Assembly (NCBI RefSeq): GCF_023898315.1
Contig: NC_064614.1
Span: forward strand, 1,052,706,432-1,052,770,431
Length of the DNA: 64,000 bases
Direction of reading: 5' to 3'
Source: Schistocerca nitens
Taxonomy: Eukaryota > Arthropoda > Insecta > Orthoptera > Acrididae
Positions 32,515 through 42,147 of this stretch are shown piece after piece. The notes under the pieces are model-generated. The model made no database searches and was not told the origin of the DNA. It saw only the letters and a list, made by a program, of their open reading frames with translations. Each line of letters starts with the position of its first letter. The stretch's first letter is position 1. The translations under genes and the position numbers were made by a program.

Positions 32515-33456
32515 CTATGCCCCCTATAAAGCCCTGCATAGGTGCCTTCTGTAGTGGTTCTATAAAAATATATTGCCTTATCCGTTGCGTTCAAATTTTT
32601 AATGGTTTGTTAAATCCTCCCGCTAGATACGAGGGTTGTCCAGAAAGTAAGTTCCGATCGGTCGCTAAATGGAAACCAGAGTGAAAATCAGAACATTTTA
32701 TCTGCAAGAGTTAGCTACACTTTCCAGATAGCTCTCTACATAGTCGCCGCTCCAACTTAGACATTTGTTGGAGTGTTATACCAAATTTCCAACACCATCG
32801 TCATAGAAAGCAGCCGCCTGTTCTTTCCGATAATTCTCTACGCTGGTCTATAGTGCATAGCCTGCGTCCAAGTGTTGTCTTCGTGTCCAGCATTTCATGT
32901 GAACAGAGATGATAGGATGAGCCAATTAGGGCTGTGTTGTGGGCGATCGAACACTTCCTATCGAAAAGTCTGCAGGCGCGTCTTCACTGCCCCTGCCGAG
33001 TGCGGCTGCGAATTGTCATGAAGAAGGAAGTGCGTGGCAATTGTGATAAGTGGGCTGCATTCATTAAGGCGAAGCCTCTCAGCAGGCCCTCCTACTTCTC
33101 TGGAGACATCGTTGTTCTAGGCACCTTTACTCGCTCACAGTGCGCTCACAATTGAAAAGAGCACCTGGATGCGATCGATGGTCATACTAGGGACAATACC
33201 CAACACATCTGTCCAGAGGTTTATCGGGTTTTCATTGTGGTGTCCATTTTATGACTCATCAGAACTTAGTTTCTGGACAACCCTCGTATTATTAATACCT
33301 GGCAATGACTTGCAGGGGCCAGTAATTTCGTGGACCACAGGAATTTGTTAAACCATTACTACAGAGGGTAGCTTGCAGGAGTTGTAGGACATGATCAATG
33401 ACAGTAATCTTCCTACCAGCCCTGGATCCTAGCATTAATTATACCACCAGTAGTAG
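32515..33456. repeat. Repeat X, copy A (interrupted by a mariner)
   Basis: Two parts, 32515-32627 and 33289-33456, are colinear with one uninterrupted copy at 56659-56953. Shared blocks include CATAGGTGCCTTCT, GTGGTTCTA, GCAGGGGCC and CAGGAG(C/T)TGTAGGA. The family is unknown; it could be LTR or untranslated DNA of a larger element. Confidence 0.75.
32630..33286 (-). mobile_element. Mariner element, internally deleted (657 bp)
   Basis: Terminal inverted repeats CGAGGGTTGTCCAGAAAGTAAG (left) and the reverse complement of CGAGGGTTGTCCAGAAACTAAG (right) match at 21 of 22 bases, and TA dinucleotides at 32628-32629 and 33287-33288 are the expected target duplication. On the minus strand a C-terminal transposase remnant is readable near 32810-32720, with a FYDDG-like block followed by SGDYVE, the usual end of mariner transposases. 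The catalytic DD34D region is missing. The left and right ends are far better kept than the interior. Confidence 0.85.
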
Positions 33457-33479
33457 CGTCCAAGTACCCAGCTCAGTAC

Positions 33480-33555
33480 CCGTGGTCTAGGGGTAGCGTC
33501 CTTGATTCATAATCAAAACGTCTTCGGTCCCGGGTTCGATCCCCGCCACTGGCAA
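33480..33555 (+). other. tRNA-like head at the RTE-2 5' end
   Basis: It has an A-box-like TGGTCTAGGGGTAG (33483-33496), an anticodon-like arm whose 7-base loop TTCATAA (33506-33512) centres on CAT with flanking TTGA/TCAA, and a perfect B box GGTTCGATCCC (33533-33543). The T stem is mostly paired, but I cannot form a 7-bp acceptor stem, so it is unlikely to be a working tRNA. It probably derives from a tRNA and may act as an internal promoter for the LINE. Alternatives: a separate SINE or tRNA pseudogene that happens to lie next to the leader. Confidence 0.5.
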
Positions 33556-33824
33556 AATTTTGATAAATAGTCAGCATTGGCGGCCGAAGACTTCCGGCAT
33601 AAGAAGTCAGCCTCATTCTGCCAACGGCCTTGTCAAAGAGGGCGGAGGAGCGGATAGAGCTTCAGGGCACTCTCTTGTCCTAGGGGTGGGAAATTGACCC
33701 TAGAGGCGGAAGAATCAGCAATGATCAACGACATGAGGATGCAGAAGGCAATGGAAACCACTGCATTAAAGACACATAAAGTGTATCCACAGGACATGTA
33801 GCCTGTAATTGAAGAAGTGTCATT

Positions 33825-34295
33825 ATGATCTCTTCATTGGCAAAAGATTCCGGAATAGTCCCCCATTCGGATCTCCGGGAGGGGACTGCCAAGGGGGAGG
33901 TTATCATGAGAAAAAGATTGAATAATCAACGAAAAGATAACGTTCTACGAGTCGGGGCGTGGAATGTCAGAAGCTTGAACGTGGTAGGGAAATTAAAAAA
34001 TCTGAAAAGGGAAATGCAAAGGCTCAATCTAGATATAGTAGGGGTCAGTGAAGTGAAGTGGAAGGAAGACAATGATTTCCGGTCAGATGAATATCGGGTA
34101 ATATCAACAGCAGCAGAAAATGGTATAACAGGTGTAGGATTCGATATGAATAGGAAGGTAGGGCAGAGGGTGTGTTACTGTGAACAGTTCAGTGACTGGG
34201 TTGTTCTAATCAGAATCGACAGCAGACCAACACCGACAACGATAGTTCAGGTATGCATGCCGACGTCGCAAGCTGAAGATGAACAGATAGAGTAA
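33825..34295 (+). pseudogene. RTE-2 endonuclease N-terminal half
   Basis: The likely start is ATG at 33906; the frame is open upstream to 33825 but that part is leader. It reads LRVGAWNVRSLNVVGKL (catalytic Asn block), DIVGVSEVKWKE (catalytic Glu block), and RPTPTTIVQVCMPTS, ending EDEQIE and stop. The sequence then jumps by deletion to the RT fingers, with no GDxN or SDH block. The short overlap TGGGG at the junction suggests an ordinary deletion. Confidence 0.85.
33858..33886 (+). promoter_or_regulatory. Conserved hairpin in the RTE-2 5' leader
   Basis: GTCCCC and GGGGAC pair around a 17-base loop containing TTCGGATCTCCGG. Same length and nearly the same sequence as the RTE-1 hairpin at 27413-27441, and located 20-50 bases before the endonuclease ATG. 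Conservation in two subfamilies suggests function; which function is unknown. Confidence 0.5.
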
Positions 34296-34323
34296 GTGTA
34301 TGAGGATATTGAAATGGTAATCA

Positions 34324-34650
34324 TTGGGGGAAGTGGCAACAAAACGACTATTCACGTTGGTGTGTAGAATATATGAGTCTGGCGATATACCATCTGACTT
34401 TCGGATAAGCATCATCCATACAATTCCGAAGACGGCAAGAGCTGACAAGTGCGAGAATTATCGCGCAATCAGCCTAACAGCTCATGCATCGAAGCTGCTT
34501 ACAAGAATAATATACAGAAGAATGGAAAAGAAAATTGAGAATGCGCTAGGTGACGATCAGTTTGGCTTTAGGAAAAGTAAAGGGACGAGAGAGGCAATTC
34601 TGACGTTACGGCTAATAATGGAAGCAAGGCTAAAGAAAAATCAAGACACT
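34324..34650 (+). pseudogene. RTE-2 reverse transcriptase, fingers part
   Basis: Reads GDIPSDFRISIIHTIPKTA, CENYRAISLTAHASKLLTRI, DDQFGFRKSKGTREAILTLR and EARLKKNQDT, then the LTR begins at 34651. No stops occur inside this segment. The next codons lie beyond the insertion at 40624. Confidence 0.85.
34647..34650. repeat. Target-site duplication, left (CACT)
   Basis: CACT occurs immediately before the left LTR and again immediately after the right LTR (40620-40623). A 4-bp duplication suits Ty3/gypsy integrases. Confidence 0.85.
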
Positions 34651-35206
34651 TGAAACATCCCCTTTGAACATTTATACAGGTCTGTGCTTAAACTGACACA
34701 CAATATTTTTTTTTAGCGCAACGCAATCTGACTTTCAAAAATCTCTACAAAAGAATGGCCCTGACTAACATTAAACTATACCTTTCACAAATCACTTACC
34801 TCACAAAAATCTTCGCTACTCAAGCTACTGCAATACAGCGAGCGCCACTACTGCCAGGTAAATAAAAGATCCAAACTACTGAAGGCACTAACTACTGATA
34901 GGGATAGTTAGCAAATGAAAGATATTAATAGAGAACAAACAATGTATTTACCTTGATATCATCATATATAAATATAGCAGTTCATGACAAATTTCAAAAC
35001 TCCGCCATCTCTCTCCCCACATCCACCGCTGCTGGCGGCTCACCTCCAACTGCGCAACGCTACGCGCTGTGCACAGCCAGCTGCCTAACACTACAATGGC
35101 GAGTATTACAACAATGCAAATCAGCCACAGACTGCACACAGCACAGCCAGTGATTTTCATACAGAGGTGGCGTTACCAATAAAAAACCCTAAACAGCCTA
35201 CTTACA
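34651..35206 (-). repeat. Gypsy-1 3' LTR
   Basis: 556 bp; on the minus strand it starts TGTAAGTAGGCTG and ends GGGGATGTTTCA. Ends are canonical TG...CA. By eye about six substitutions and one 3-base gap distinguish it from the other LTR. No obvious TATA box was identified with confidence. Confidence 0.95.
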
Positions 35207-36199
35207 TAGCCCCCATGCTCCCCACAAAAAATTTTACAAAATTTTTTTGGGCACTGGCCAATACATATTTGTTAAAAATTTTTTTCACAATTACAATAAC
35301 AAAGAGATCAAATGCACACACTTATTGATACAATGTTGGTCAAAAGCTCAAATTTTCTCACAGTCCATAAAGACAGTCCTGATCGTTCATGACGGTAAAA
35401 TAGCAGTGTTTTTCTCAAAGTCTGAGCAGTAAAAGAAAATGCACACGGAAGTAGTGGATTTCCATGCAGTCTTGAAGAAGTAGCGTTGTCCTTCCAACGG
35501 AAAGACAGTGCTGACTCTTGACATGCTGACAGGTAATGGGCCACAACAGAGCAAACCCACCACAGAGTCAGTCGAAGTTTTGAAGAGTATTGGTGGGTTG
35601 GTCATCACAGAGCAGACCCACTGTAGTCCTGGTAGAGATTACGGTATTGGTGGGCCACCAGGGGCGCAGACCCACTGCAGTCCTTGTAGAAATAATGGTA
35701 CTGATGGATCATCAAAGATGTAGACCCACTGTAGTCCTTGTAGAGATTATGGTACTGGTGAGTCAGCAACGACGTAGACCCACTGTAGTCCTCGTAGAGA
35801 CGGCCAGCAGCCATCCGTTGTGACTGTGCAGGTGCACAATCACAATTGAAGAGTCTTGCGGATAATATAGCAAGTCCATAACCACCACTTGTGCACTCAC
35901 AAAGTTTTTGGAATTGTCCTTAGAACCAGCAATGCTGTTATCCAGTCCCTTGCTGAATTATTAACACACGTGCAAACACTAACAGTCCCTACTTCTCACA
36001 TATTGTCCATATACTATGATCAACAGAAACGTGTGCAGTGAAATGATACTTAATTTGAAGAACTGGTGTCAAATACAATATTATAACATGAGAATACAAT
36101 TACAAAGGTACAAAATACATTATTAAAGAACATAACAATACAGATAACATTTGTAGTACAGGTTTTACAACAGAACAGAAATAAACATATACATCAGTG
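35207..36199 (-). other. Gypsy-1 3' non-coding region
   Basis: Lies between the truncated pol and the 3' LTR, where RNase H and integrase should be. It has no pol motif on either strand. It holds the 54-bp tandem array (35615-35812) and, next to the LTR, a purine-rich run (minus strand GTGGGGAGCATGGGGGCTA) that fits a polypurine tract. Confidence 0.75.
35615..35812. repeat. 54-bp tandem repeat, nearly four units
   Basis: GACCCACTG(T/C)AGTCC recurs at 35615, 35669, 35723 and 35777, exactly 54 bp apart, followed by GTAGA-A-TA-GGTA(C/T)TGGTG-like sequence. A degenerate unit may start at about 35554. Because 54 is a multiple of three, open frames appear on both strands; they are not evidence of a protein. 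Confidence 0.95.
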
Positions 36200-37258
36200 T
36201 TACAGGCTACATTCTGGATGAAGTTCGATCTGATAAAAGCTGGATCTGAGATCAATGGAAGACAACACTTTTACACCATTAAAATTTTGAAGAAGTTCTT
36301 CCAACGTTTGCGGTCTGTCTGTTTCAGGAATAATGATAGTATTGATTTGTCTCGAATCTAAGACAAGCCTGATCGATCCATTTTTCTTCTCAACAACAAG
36401 TAATGGATTGTTGTATGAGCTTACTGCAGGCTCAATAATGCCCTCGTCAAGCATAGATTGTATTTCTGTTCTAACACGGTCCCTATAATGCGCCGGAATT
36501 ACGTATGGTCTAACACAAAATTTAGTATGCTCACGAACACGAAATTGGTATTGAAATCCCTTGATTGTTCCTGTTTTGTGAGTAAAAACTGTGGAATGTG
36601 CTTGTAAAATCTCAAAAAGGTCCTGCCTATCAGTGTCATTACAATTCTCAATTGTTTGAATTTTATTCTGAATTAACTCATTAGTATCAAATGCGCCGTC
36701 GATATCACCCCTGTCAGTACTTGCAGAGTGATTGTTAGTGTCAAGTTCCGTCGAAAATTTCGAACTGTTGTCTAACAGGAGGTAAAGCCGATTAATTTCT
36801 TCGTCATGGTTTGAGAGCCAATCTTCAAATTTCAAAGCTACTGACTTACCTTCTTTTTCTAAACTTATTTCAGCATCGTGAAAGCTTAAGATTGCTTTGT
36901 ATTCATTCAAAAAGTCTACTCCCAGTATAATTTCCGTCGACAATAATGGAACAATAAGAAAGTTCATAGAGAAGCTGTGGCTTTGACAAAAGAATTCTAA
37001 GTTGGTTTGTTGGCGTACATCTACACTTTTTCCAAAGATTGCATCTTGTAATCTAATCTTACGTAACGGAAGTGTGGGGCAATCGTTCGATTTGTTGCAT
37101 TTGCTAAAGGCTGTTTTACTTATTACTGAAATGGGACTGCCAGAGTCAAGTACTGCCGTAAATTTTACGTCATTTACTGTAATGTGAATCACAGGATATG
37201 CAATGTTGTTATGTTTTACGTCGTGTTCTTGGAGTAAGATGTCCCTAATGACTTCCAT
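36200..37258 (-). pseudogene. Gypsy-1 protease and truncated RT
   Basis: 352 residues. The aspartic protease has the catalytic FTAVLDSGSPISVISK (residues about 33-48) and the second block EIILGVDFLNEYKAIL (about 109-124); both are well preserved. An RT start follows: FVRPYVIPAHYRD-like residues, GIIEPAVSSYNNPLLVVEKK (about 282-301), RLVLDSRQIN and SSIDLRSSFYQIELHP near the C-terminus. The frame stops before the YxDD palm. The next kilobase has no palm, RNase H or integrase, so this is a deletion, not a simple stop. Confidence 0.9.
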
Positions 37259-37333
37259 TTTTACGTAATTACTAGCTACGGCAGCTGCGTCGTTAGTTTC
37301 ATACGTACGTTTTGTGGCGGCCGGCGGTATGAG

Positions 37334-39261
37334 TCATTGCCTATTGTCTCTTTGTTGGCGCGCGTCGTTATTGGGATTTGGAGACCTAACTTCTACAAAT
37401 TCACCGTGACGAGAGGGCCCTGCCCTGTTTAAATCCCGCCAGTTCTGATGCAATTCAGGTCTGTCGTTACGATCACATCGTCTGTCGTCATGTTGGTAGT
37501 TCCTGTAGTTTCTTTCTTGTCGGTTAAGTGGTGGAGAATTTCTCCCTGAATCGTAACTGCGCGCTGGACCGTTGCGTCTAAAGTTATTCTGTCTCCCGTA
37601 ATAATAATTATTTTGGTTCCCATATTGTCTGTTCCTCTGATTGTCTCTGTAATATTACCGCGGAGAGGTGACCTTTCCCTGTAATTATTACTACTCTGCC
37701 AACGGTTGTTATACGGGTGGTGTCTGTTTCGGTCACGATTTGTGTTGTGAGAATAGCCTTGTCGCGTCCAGTTATTATTTCTTTCATCGCGGAATTGCGA
37801 CGGATGTGATCTGTAATTGTTGTGCTCCTGCCTTCCGCGATTGTCAGTGTCAATTTCCAGTTCTTGTAACAGTCCCTGAAAAGGTTCAATGTCGTCTTTG
37901 CAACGTCCTGCTAAAATAATATGTCGTAAATGTTCAGGTAATTTGATTAAGCAAATGCGGATGAGTTCTGAGGGGCTGTATGGGTTTGACAGGTACTGAT
38001 TCTTGTGCAACATGTCTTCAAAATATTTCACAAGACTGTAACATTCAGATTGTTCGAAATGTTTCATCATTATGATGCCATGTTTTACTCGGTCTTGTGT
38101 GGCTTGAGACCAATATGCTGAGAGGAAGGCATGGTAAAATTCTCCTTCACTGTGGCAGTCGTGAATGACCGATCGCATTCTTACAGCTGGTTCATTCTCC
38201 AAGTAGCCACACATAAATTCTAATCTGTGCTGCAATGACCAGTTGGGAGGAAAGCAATGAGAGAATTGATGGAGCCATGCTTGTGGATGAATGTCGTTGC
38301 CAGAATTCTTAAGTGTTTTGAATTTACGTGTAGTAATGAACAGCTTATAGTCAAAATCATCGTGTCGGCGAGTGGCATATCGGTCATTGTTACGTCGTGT
38401 CGGCGGTTCCATCTCAAAATCCAATGCGCCTTGCCAATTTCTTTCATAATTTCCGAAATGTCCTGTGTTATTATTTTGTGGTTGTTCCGTATTTCTATGT
38501 CCCTCTTCCCGTACTGGAGCGCGAGTGTCCTCTGAAGTATGTAATTCTTGTATTACCTGCGTCAACTGATCTTGTACTTCCCGGATTTCTCTTTTGTACT
38601 GTGTATTGATTTGATTTTGATTTTGTTTGAATTTTCTAATCTGTTCATACTCTTCTGTGTCAGTGAACGCTACAGGTCTTGTGTCATTCAGATCATCATC
38701 TACCTTTGTAGATAAGTTAGTGACCTGATCCGAAAGTTCGGCTACTTTCTCCGATAGTGAACACATTTCCTCAGTGTGTTTTTTTGAACCAAGTTTCAGA
38801 GTGTCCATTTGTGTTGAAATCGAATCTACTGCGTCCTTCAAGTTTTCCTGAGTTTTTGCAAGTTGCGTAACCGAATCGGTAGATGCAACTGAGTCAAATT
38901 TAGCTTGCAAGGTCTCATGATTTTCATGAACAGTAGTTTGCAGTTCTTTTATGGCTGCTTCGTGATTCTGTAGTGCATTTTCATGACGCGAAAAAATAGG
39001 TTGGAAATGCTCACAAATTTGTGTTTTTACGTCATTACAGACTTTTTGACATTTCGATTCAATGTGATGTAACTCAGTAGTTAAATCCTCACGTGTTTGT
39101 TCAAGAGTTTGCTCCAATGAGTCTAACTTTTGAAGATTTTGTTCCATTGCGTCTAACTGTTGCTGTGTTTGTCTCTGGTGTTGTTCCATTGTGTCTAACT
39201 GTTCCTGTGTTTGTCTCTGATTTTGTTCCATTGTGTCTAACTTTTTAAGATTTTGTTCCAC
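37334..39261 (-). pseudogene. Gypsy-1 Gag, main part
   Basis: The open frame is 37429-39261 (610 residues). Residues 1-200 are a long Gln/Glu-rich coiled coil with 14-residue repeats (LDTMEQNQRQTQEQ type). About 300-490 is a capsid-like domain with CGYLENEPAVRMRSVIHDC, LSAYWSQATQDRVKH and LPEHLRHIILAGRCKDD. The tail is Asn/Arg-rich and lacks a CCHC zinc knuckle. A one-base shift near 37650 moves the natural basic tail into another frame that runs to a stop at about 37334. The capsid motif is shared with Gypsy-2. Confidence 0.85.
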
Positions 39262-39287
39262 TGTGTCTAACTTTTTAAGATTTTGTT

Positions 39288-39767
39288 CTACTTTTTAAGA
39301 TTTTGTCCCATTTGTCTCTGATTTTGTTCCATTTGTTGCATTAATTGCAATAATAATGTATTAGTGTCTGGAATCTGTTTCTCTATGCTTTTTGGCAGTG
39401 CATTTTCACCGGCAACATTCACATTTTGACAACCAGAAAATGTGTCTTGACTCATTTGAGAAAACGGTGATGACCCAGAACCTGAATCTACAGTATTTGC
39501 GAAATTGTGTCCTGTCATTTCGGATTCCTGAGGCGAGCTGTTGCCGACCGACCGATCGATAATGCTTCCCTGCTCACTAATTGTTTCACTGTCTACGCCA
39601 TTGTTTGCCGCCCGCTCCATTTCCCTATGCACAATTACCAAATTATTACTTTGAACATCAGTTAATTCATTACTCGGTGGCGCTAACACACTGCTTTCGT
39701 TTTCACTGTCATTTCGCAGTTTACTTTGGAGCCTAGTATTACGTGTTTCACACGCCATTATTGTCAC
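39288..39767 (-). pseudogene. Gypsy-1 Gag, N-terminal part
   Basis: 159 residues from the likely start at 39767 or the next Met, Ser/Asn-rich, ending QQMEQNQRQMGQNLKK and stop. The following frame begins with the same repeat. The stop lies where one short repeat unit (GTTAGACACAGTGGAAC on the minus strand) has lost 10 bases, giving the shift. So the two Gag frames were one protein. Confidence 0.85.
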
Positions 39768-40060
39768 AGTATTTCACACGACAACACAGAAAAACACAAT
39801 TTGAAGAGCAAAAATAGGGCAACACATTAACATAGCACTGAAAATAATATCTAGTTAATTGCAGCTGGGAAATACTTGGTGCAAATCTACATGCATACCA
39901 CAACTGTTCTACTGTACAACAATGAAAGACTGCAACTACAAAGGAGATTTTCTCTACAATTACGCGCTAGCAATAAACAAAAGCTACACTAATTACACAA
40001 ACTACAAGAAAAAAAAATCTGAAGATTCCAGTGAGGTATCCTCGGCTAAGGGTCGACATA
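39768..40060 (-). other. Gypsy-1 5' leader
   Basis: About 290 bp between the 5' LTR and Gag. It has no recognisable TGG-type primer-binding site; the first bases inside the LTR read TATGTCGACCCTTAGCC on the minus strand. Confidence 0.7.
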
Positions 40061-40619
40061 TGAAACGTCCCCTTTTTTGAACATTTATACAGGTCTGTGC
40101 TTAAACTGACACACAATATTTTTTTTTAGCGCAACGCAATCTGACTTTCAAAAATCTCTACAAAAGAATGGCCCTGACTAACATTAAACTATACCTTTCA
40201 CAAATCACTTACCTCACAAAAATCTTCGCTACTCAAGCTACTGCAATACAGCGAGCGCCACTACTGCCAGGTAAATAAAAGATCCAAACTACTGAAGGCA
40301 CTAACTACTGATAGGGATAGTTAGCAAATGAAAGATATTAACAGAGAACAAACAATGTATTTACCTTGATATCATCATATATAAATATAGCAGTTCATGA
40401 CAAATTTCAAAACTCCGCCATCTCTCTCCCCACATCCACCACTGCTGGCGGCTCACCTCCAACTGCGCAACGCTACGCGCTGTTCACAGCCAGCTGCCTA
40501 ACACTACAATGGCGAGTATTACAACAATGCAAAGCAGCCACAGACTGCACACAGCACAGCCAGTGATTTTCATACAGAGGTGGCGTTACCAATAAAAAAA
40601 CCTAAACAGCCTACTTACA
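40061..40619 (-). repeat. Gypsy-1 5' LTR
   Basis: 559 bp, same ends as the other LTR (minus-strand start TGTAAGTAGG). Being the upstream LTR in element orientation it would carry the promoter. Immediately inside it (minus strand) the sequence reads TATGTCGACCC. Confidence 0.95.
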
Positions 40620-40623
40620 CACT
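40620..40623. repeat. Target-site duplication, right (CACT)
   Basis: Second copy of the 4-bp duplication of Gypsy-1, followed directly by the continuing RTE-2 codons. Confidence 0.85.
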
Positions 40624-41697
40624 TTCATAGGATTTGTCGACCTGGAAAAAGCGTTCGACAATATAAAATGGTGCAAGCTGTTCGAGATTCTGAAAAAAGT
40701 AGGGGTAAGCTATAGGGAGAGACGGGTCATATACAATATGTACAACAACCATGAAGGAATAATAAGAGTGGACGATCAAGAACGAAGTGCTCGTACTAAG
40801 AAGGGTGTAAGACAAGGCTGTAGCCTTTCGCCCCTGCTCTTCAGTCTGTACACCGAGGAAGCAATGATGGAAATAAAAGATAGGTTCAGGAGTGGAATTA
40901 AAATATAAGGTGAAAGGATATCAATGATACGATTCGCTGATGACATTGCTATCCTGAGTGAAAGTGAAGAAGAATTAAATAATCTGCTGAACGGGATGAA
41001 CAGTCTAATGAGTACACAGTATTGTTTGAGAGTAAATCGGATAAAGACGAAGGTAATGAGAAGTAGTAGAAATTAAAACAGCGAGAAACTTAACATCAGG
41101 ACTGATGGTCACGAAGTCAATGAAGTTAAGAAATTCTGCTACCTAAGCAGTAAAATAACAAATGACGGACGGAGCAAGGAGGACATCAAAAGCAGACTCG
41201 TTATGGCAAAAAAGGCATTTCTGGCCAAGAGAAGTCTACTAATATCAAATACCGGCCTTAATTTGAGGAAGAAATATCTGAGGATGTACGCCTGGAGTAC
41301 AGCATTGTATGGTAGTGAAACATGTACTGTGGGAAAACCGGAACAGAAGAGAATCGAAGCATTCGAGGTGTGGTGCTATAGACGAATGTTGAAAATTAGG
41401 TGGACTGATAAGGTAAGGAATGAAGAGGTTCTACGCAGAATCGGAGAGGAAAGGAATATGTGGAAAACACTGATAAGGAGAAGGGACAGGATGATAGGAC
41501 ATCTGCTAAGACATGAGGGAATGACTTCCATGGTACTAGAGGGAGCTGTAGAGGGCAAAAACTGTAGAGGAAGACAGAGATTGGAATACGTCAAGCAAAT
41601 AATTGAGGACGTGGGTTGCAAGTGCTACTCTGAGATGAAGAGGTTAGCACAGGAAAGGAATTCGTGGCGGGCCGCATCAAACCAGTCAGTAGACTGA
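40624..41697 (+). pseudogene. RTE-2 reverse transcriptase, palm to C-terminus
   Basis: It continues the interrupted RT: FVDLEKAFDNIKW, then VRQGCSLSPLLFSLYTEEAM, a stop at about 40907, then MIRFADDIAILSESEEELNN with the catalytic pair intact near 40940. The C-terminal frame (41203-41697) has KKAFLAKRSLL, YGSETCTVGKPEQKRIEAFE, YRRMLKIRWTDKVRNEEVL and NCRGRQRLEYVKQI. This domain resembles that of RTE-1 but is a distinct subfamily. Confidence 0.85.
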
Positions 41698-41700
41698 TGA

Positions 41701-42138
41701 CCAAAAAGAAAAGAAGTAGCGTTGCACATGGTGTCCCTGTCCAGGATTTCGAGTTGCAGGTCCTTCTGATCAGTAACCAGGATGTACTAATCATAATATA
41801 ATTATAATGTACTAATAATTTGTCCTTGAACAGAATAGCACAATCATGCTTGTGCTGAATACATCATTATCTTCATTTTTGATGTATTCTGTTGTTTTCG
41901 ATGTGTTGTGTTCTATTGTAAAATTAATGGGATTTTTTGAACATGAACTTAGGTAATTACGATTGTTTCATTCGTGTATTGTGCTTGCATACTGTGTAAG
42001 GTGTAGGAGACAGTGTTTGCAACGGTAGAGGTAGCTAATGAGTCGGATTAACACCAGGGTGCTCGATAAAGGTATAGTATAAATGGATGCGCTGAGTGTT
42101 GGAAACGGTTGTCTGGAGAGCGCGCCGACATTGCCGGA
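41701..42138. other. Interval before Gypsy-2
   Basis: AT-rich, positioned where the 5' LTR and leader of Gypsy-2 should lie. I found no repeat of it in 49-53 kb, so no LTR boundary can be given. Confidence 0.4.
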
Positions 42139-42147
42139 TGCCGCAGA

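Larger units (their letters stand above)
34651..40619 (-). mobile_element. Gypsy-1: Ty3/gypsy LTR retrotransposon, pol-truncated
   Basis: 5969-bp element in reverse orientation. 5' LTR 40061-40619, leader, Gag frames (39767 to about 37334), protease and the start of RT (37258-36200), a 1-kb non-coding region with a 54-bp tandem array, a purine tract next to the 3' LTR (read on the minus strand, about 35226-35207), and 3' LTR 34651-35206. Most of RT, RNase H and integrase are absent, so it is non-autonomous and would depend on a relative's enzymes. No clear tRNA-complementary primer site starting TGG was found next to the 5' LTR. The LTRs are nearly identical, so insertion was recent. Confidence 0.92.
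33475..41700 (+). mobile_element. RTE-2 LINE copy with 5' leader, split by a gypsy element
   Basis: The RTE-2 parts are 33475-34650 and 40624-41700. The first part has a tRNA-like head, a leader of about 350 bp, the endonuclease N-terminal half (to 34295), a deletion junction near 34320, and the RT fingers (34324-34650). The Ty3/gypsy element then interrupts, after QDT. The second part continues in register with FIGFVDLEKAFDNI, then the palm and C-terminus, ending ASNQSVD and stop at 41697. The deletion removes the GDxN and SDH endonuclease blocks and the linker, so the copy is defective apart from the insertion. It is the only copy with the 5' end. Confidence 0.9.

Noticed and set aside
33480..33555. 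A genuine tRNA gene with CAT anticodon
   Set aside because: No acceptor stem can be paired and the sequence runs straight into a LINE leader.
35590..35823. Repeat proteins on plus (PTVVLVEIMVL type) and minus strands
   Set aside because: A 54-bp tandem unit keeps all frames open; no start context or family supports a protein.
40061..40619. Coding frame over the LTR (also at 34948-35160)
   Set aside because: The same frame occurs in both LTRs simply because they are duplicates; no protein is known from it.
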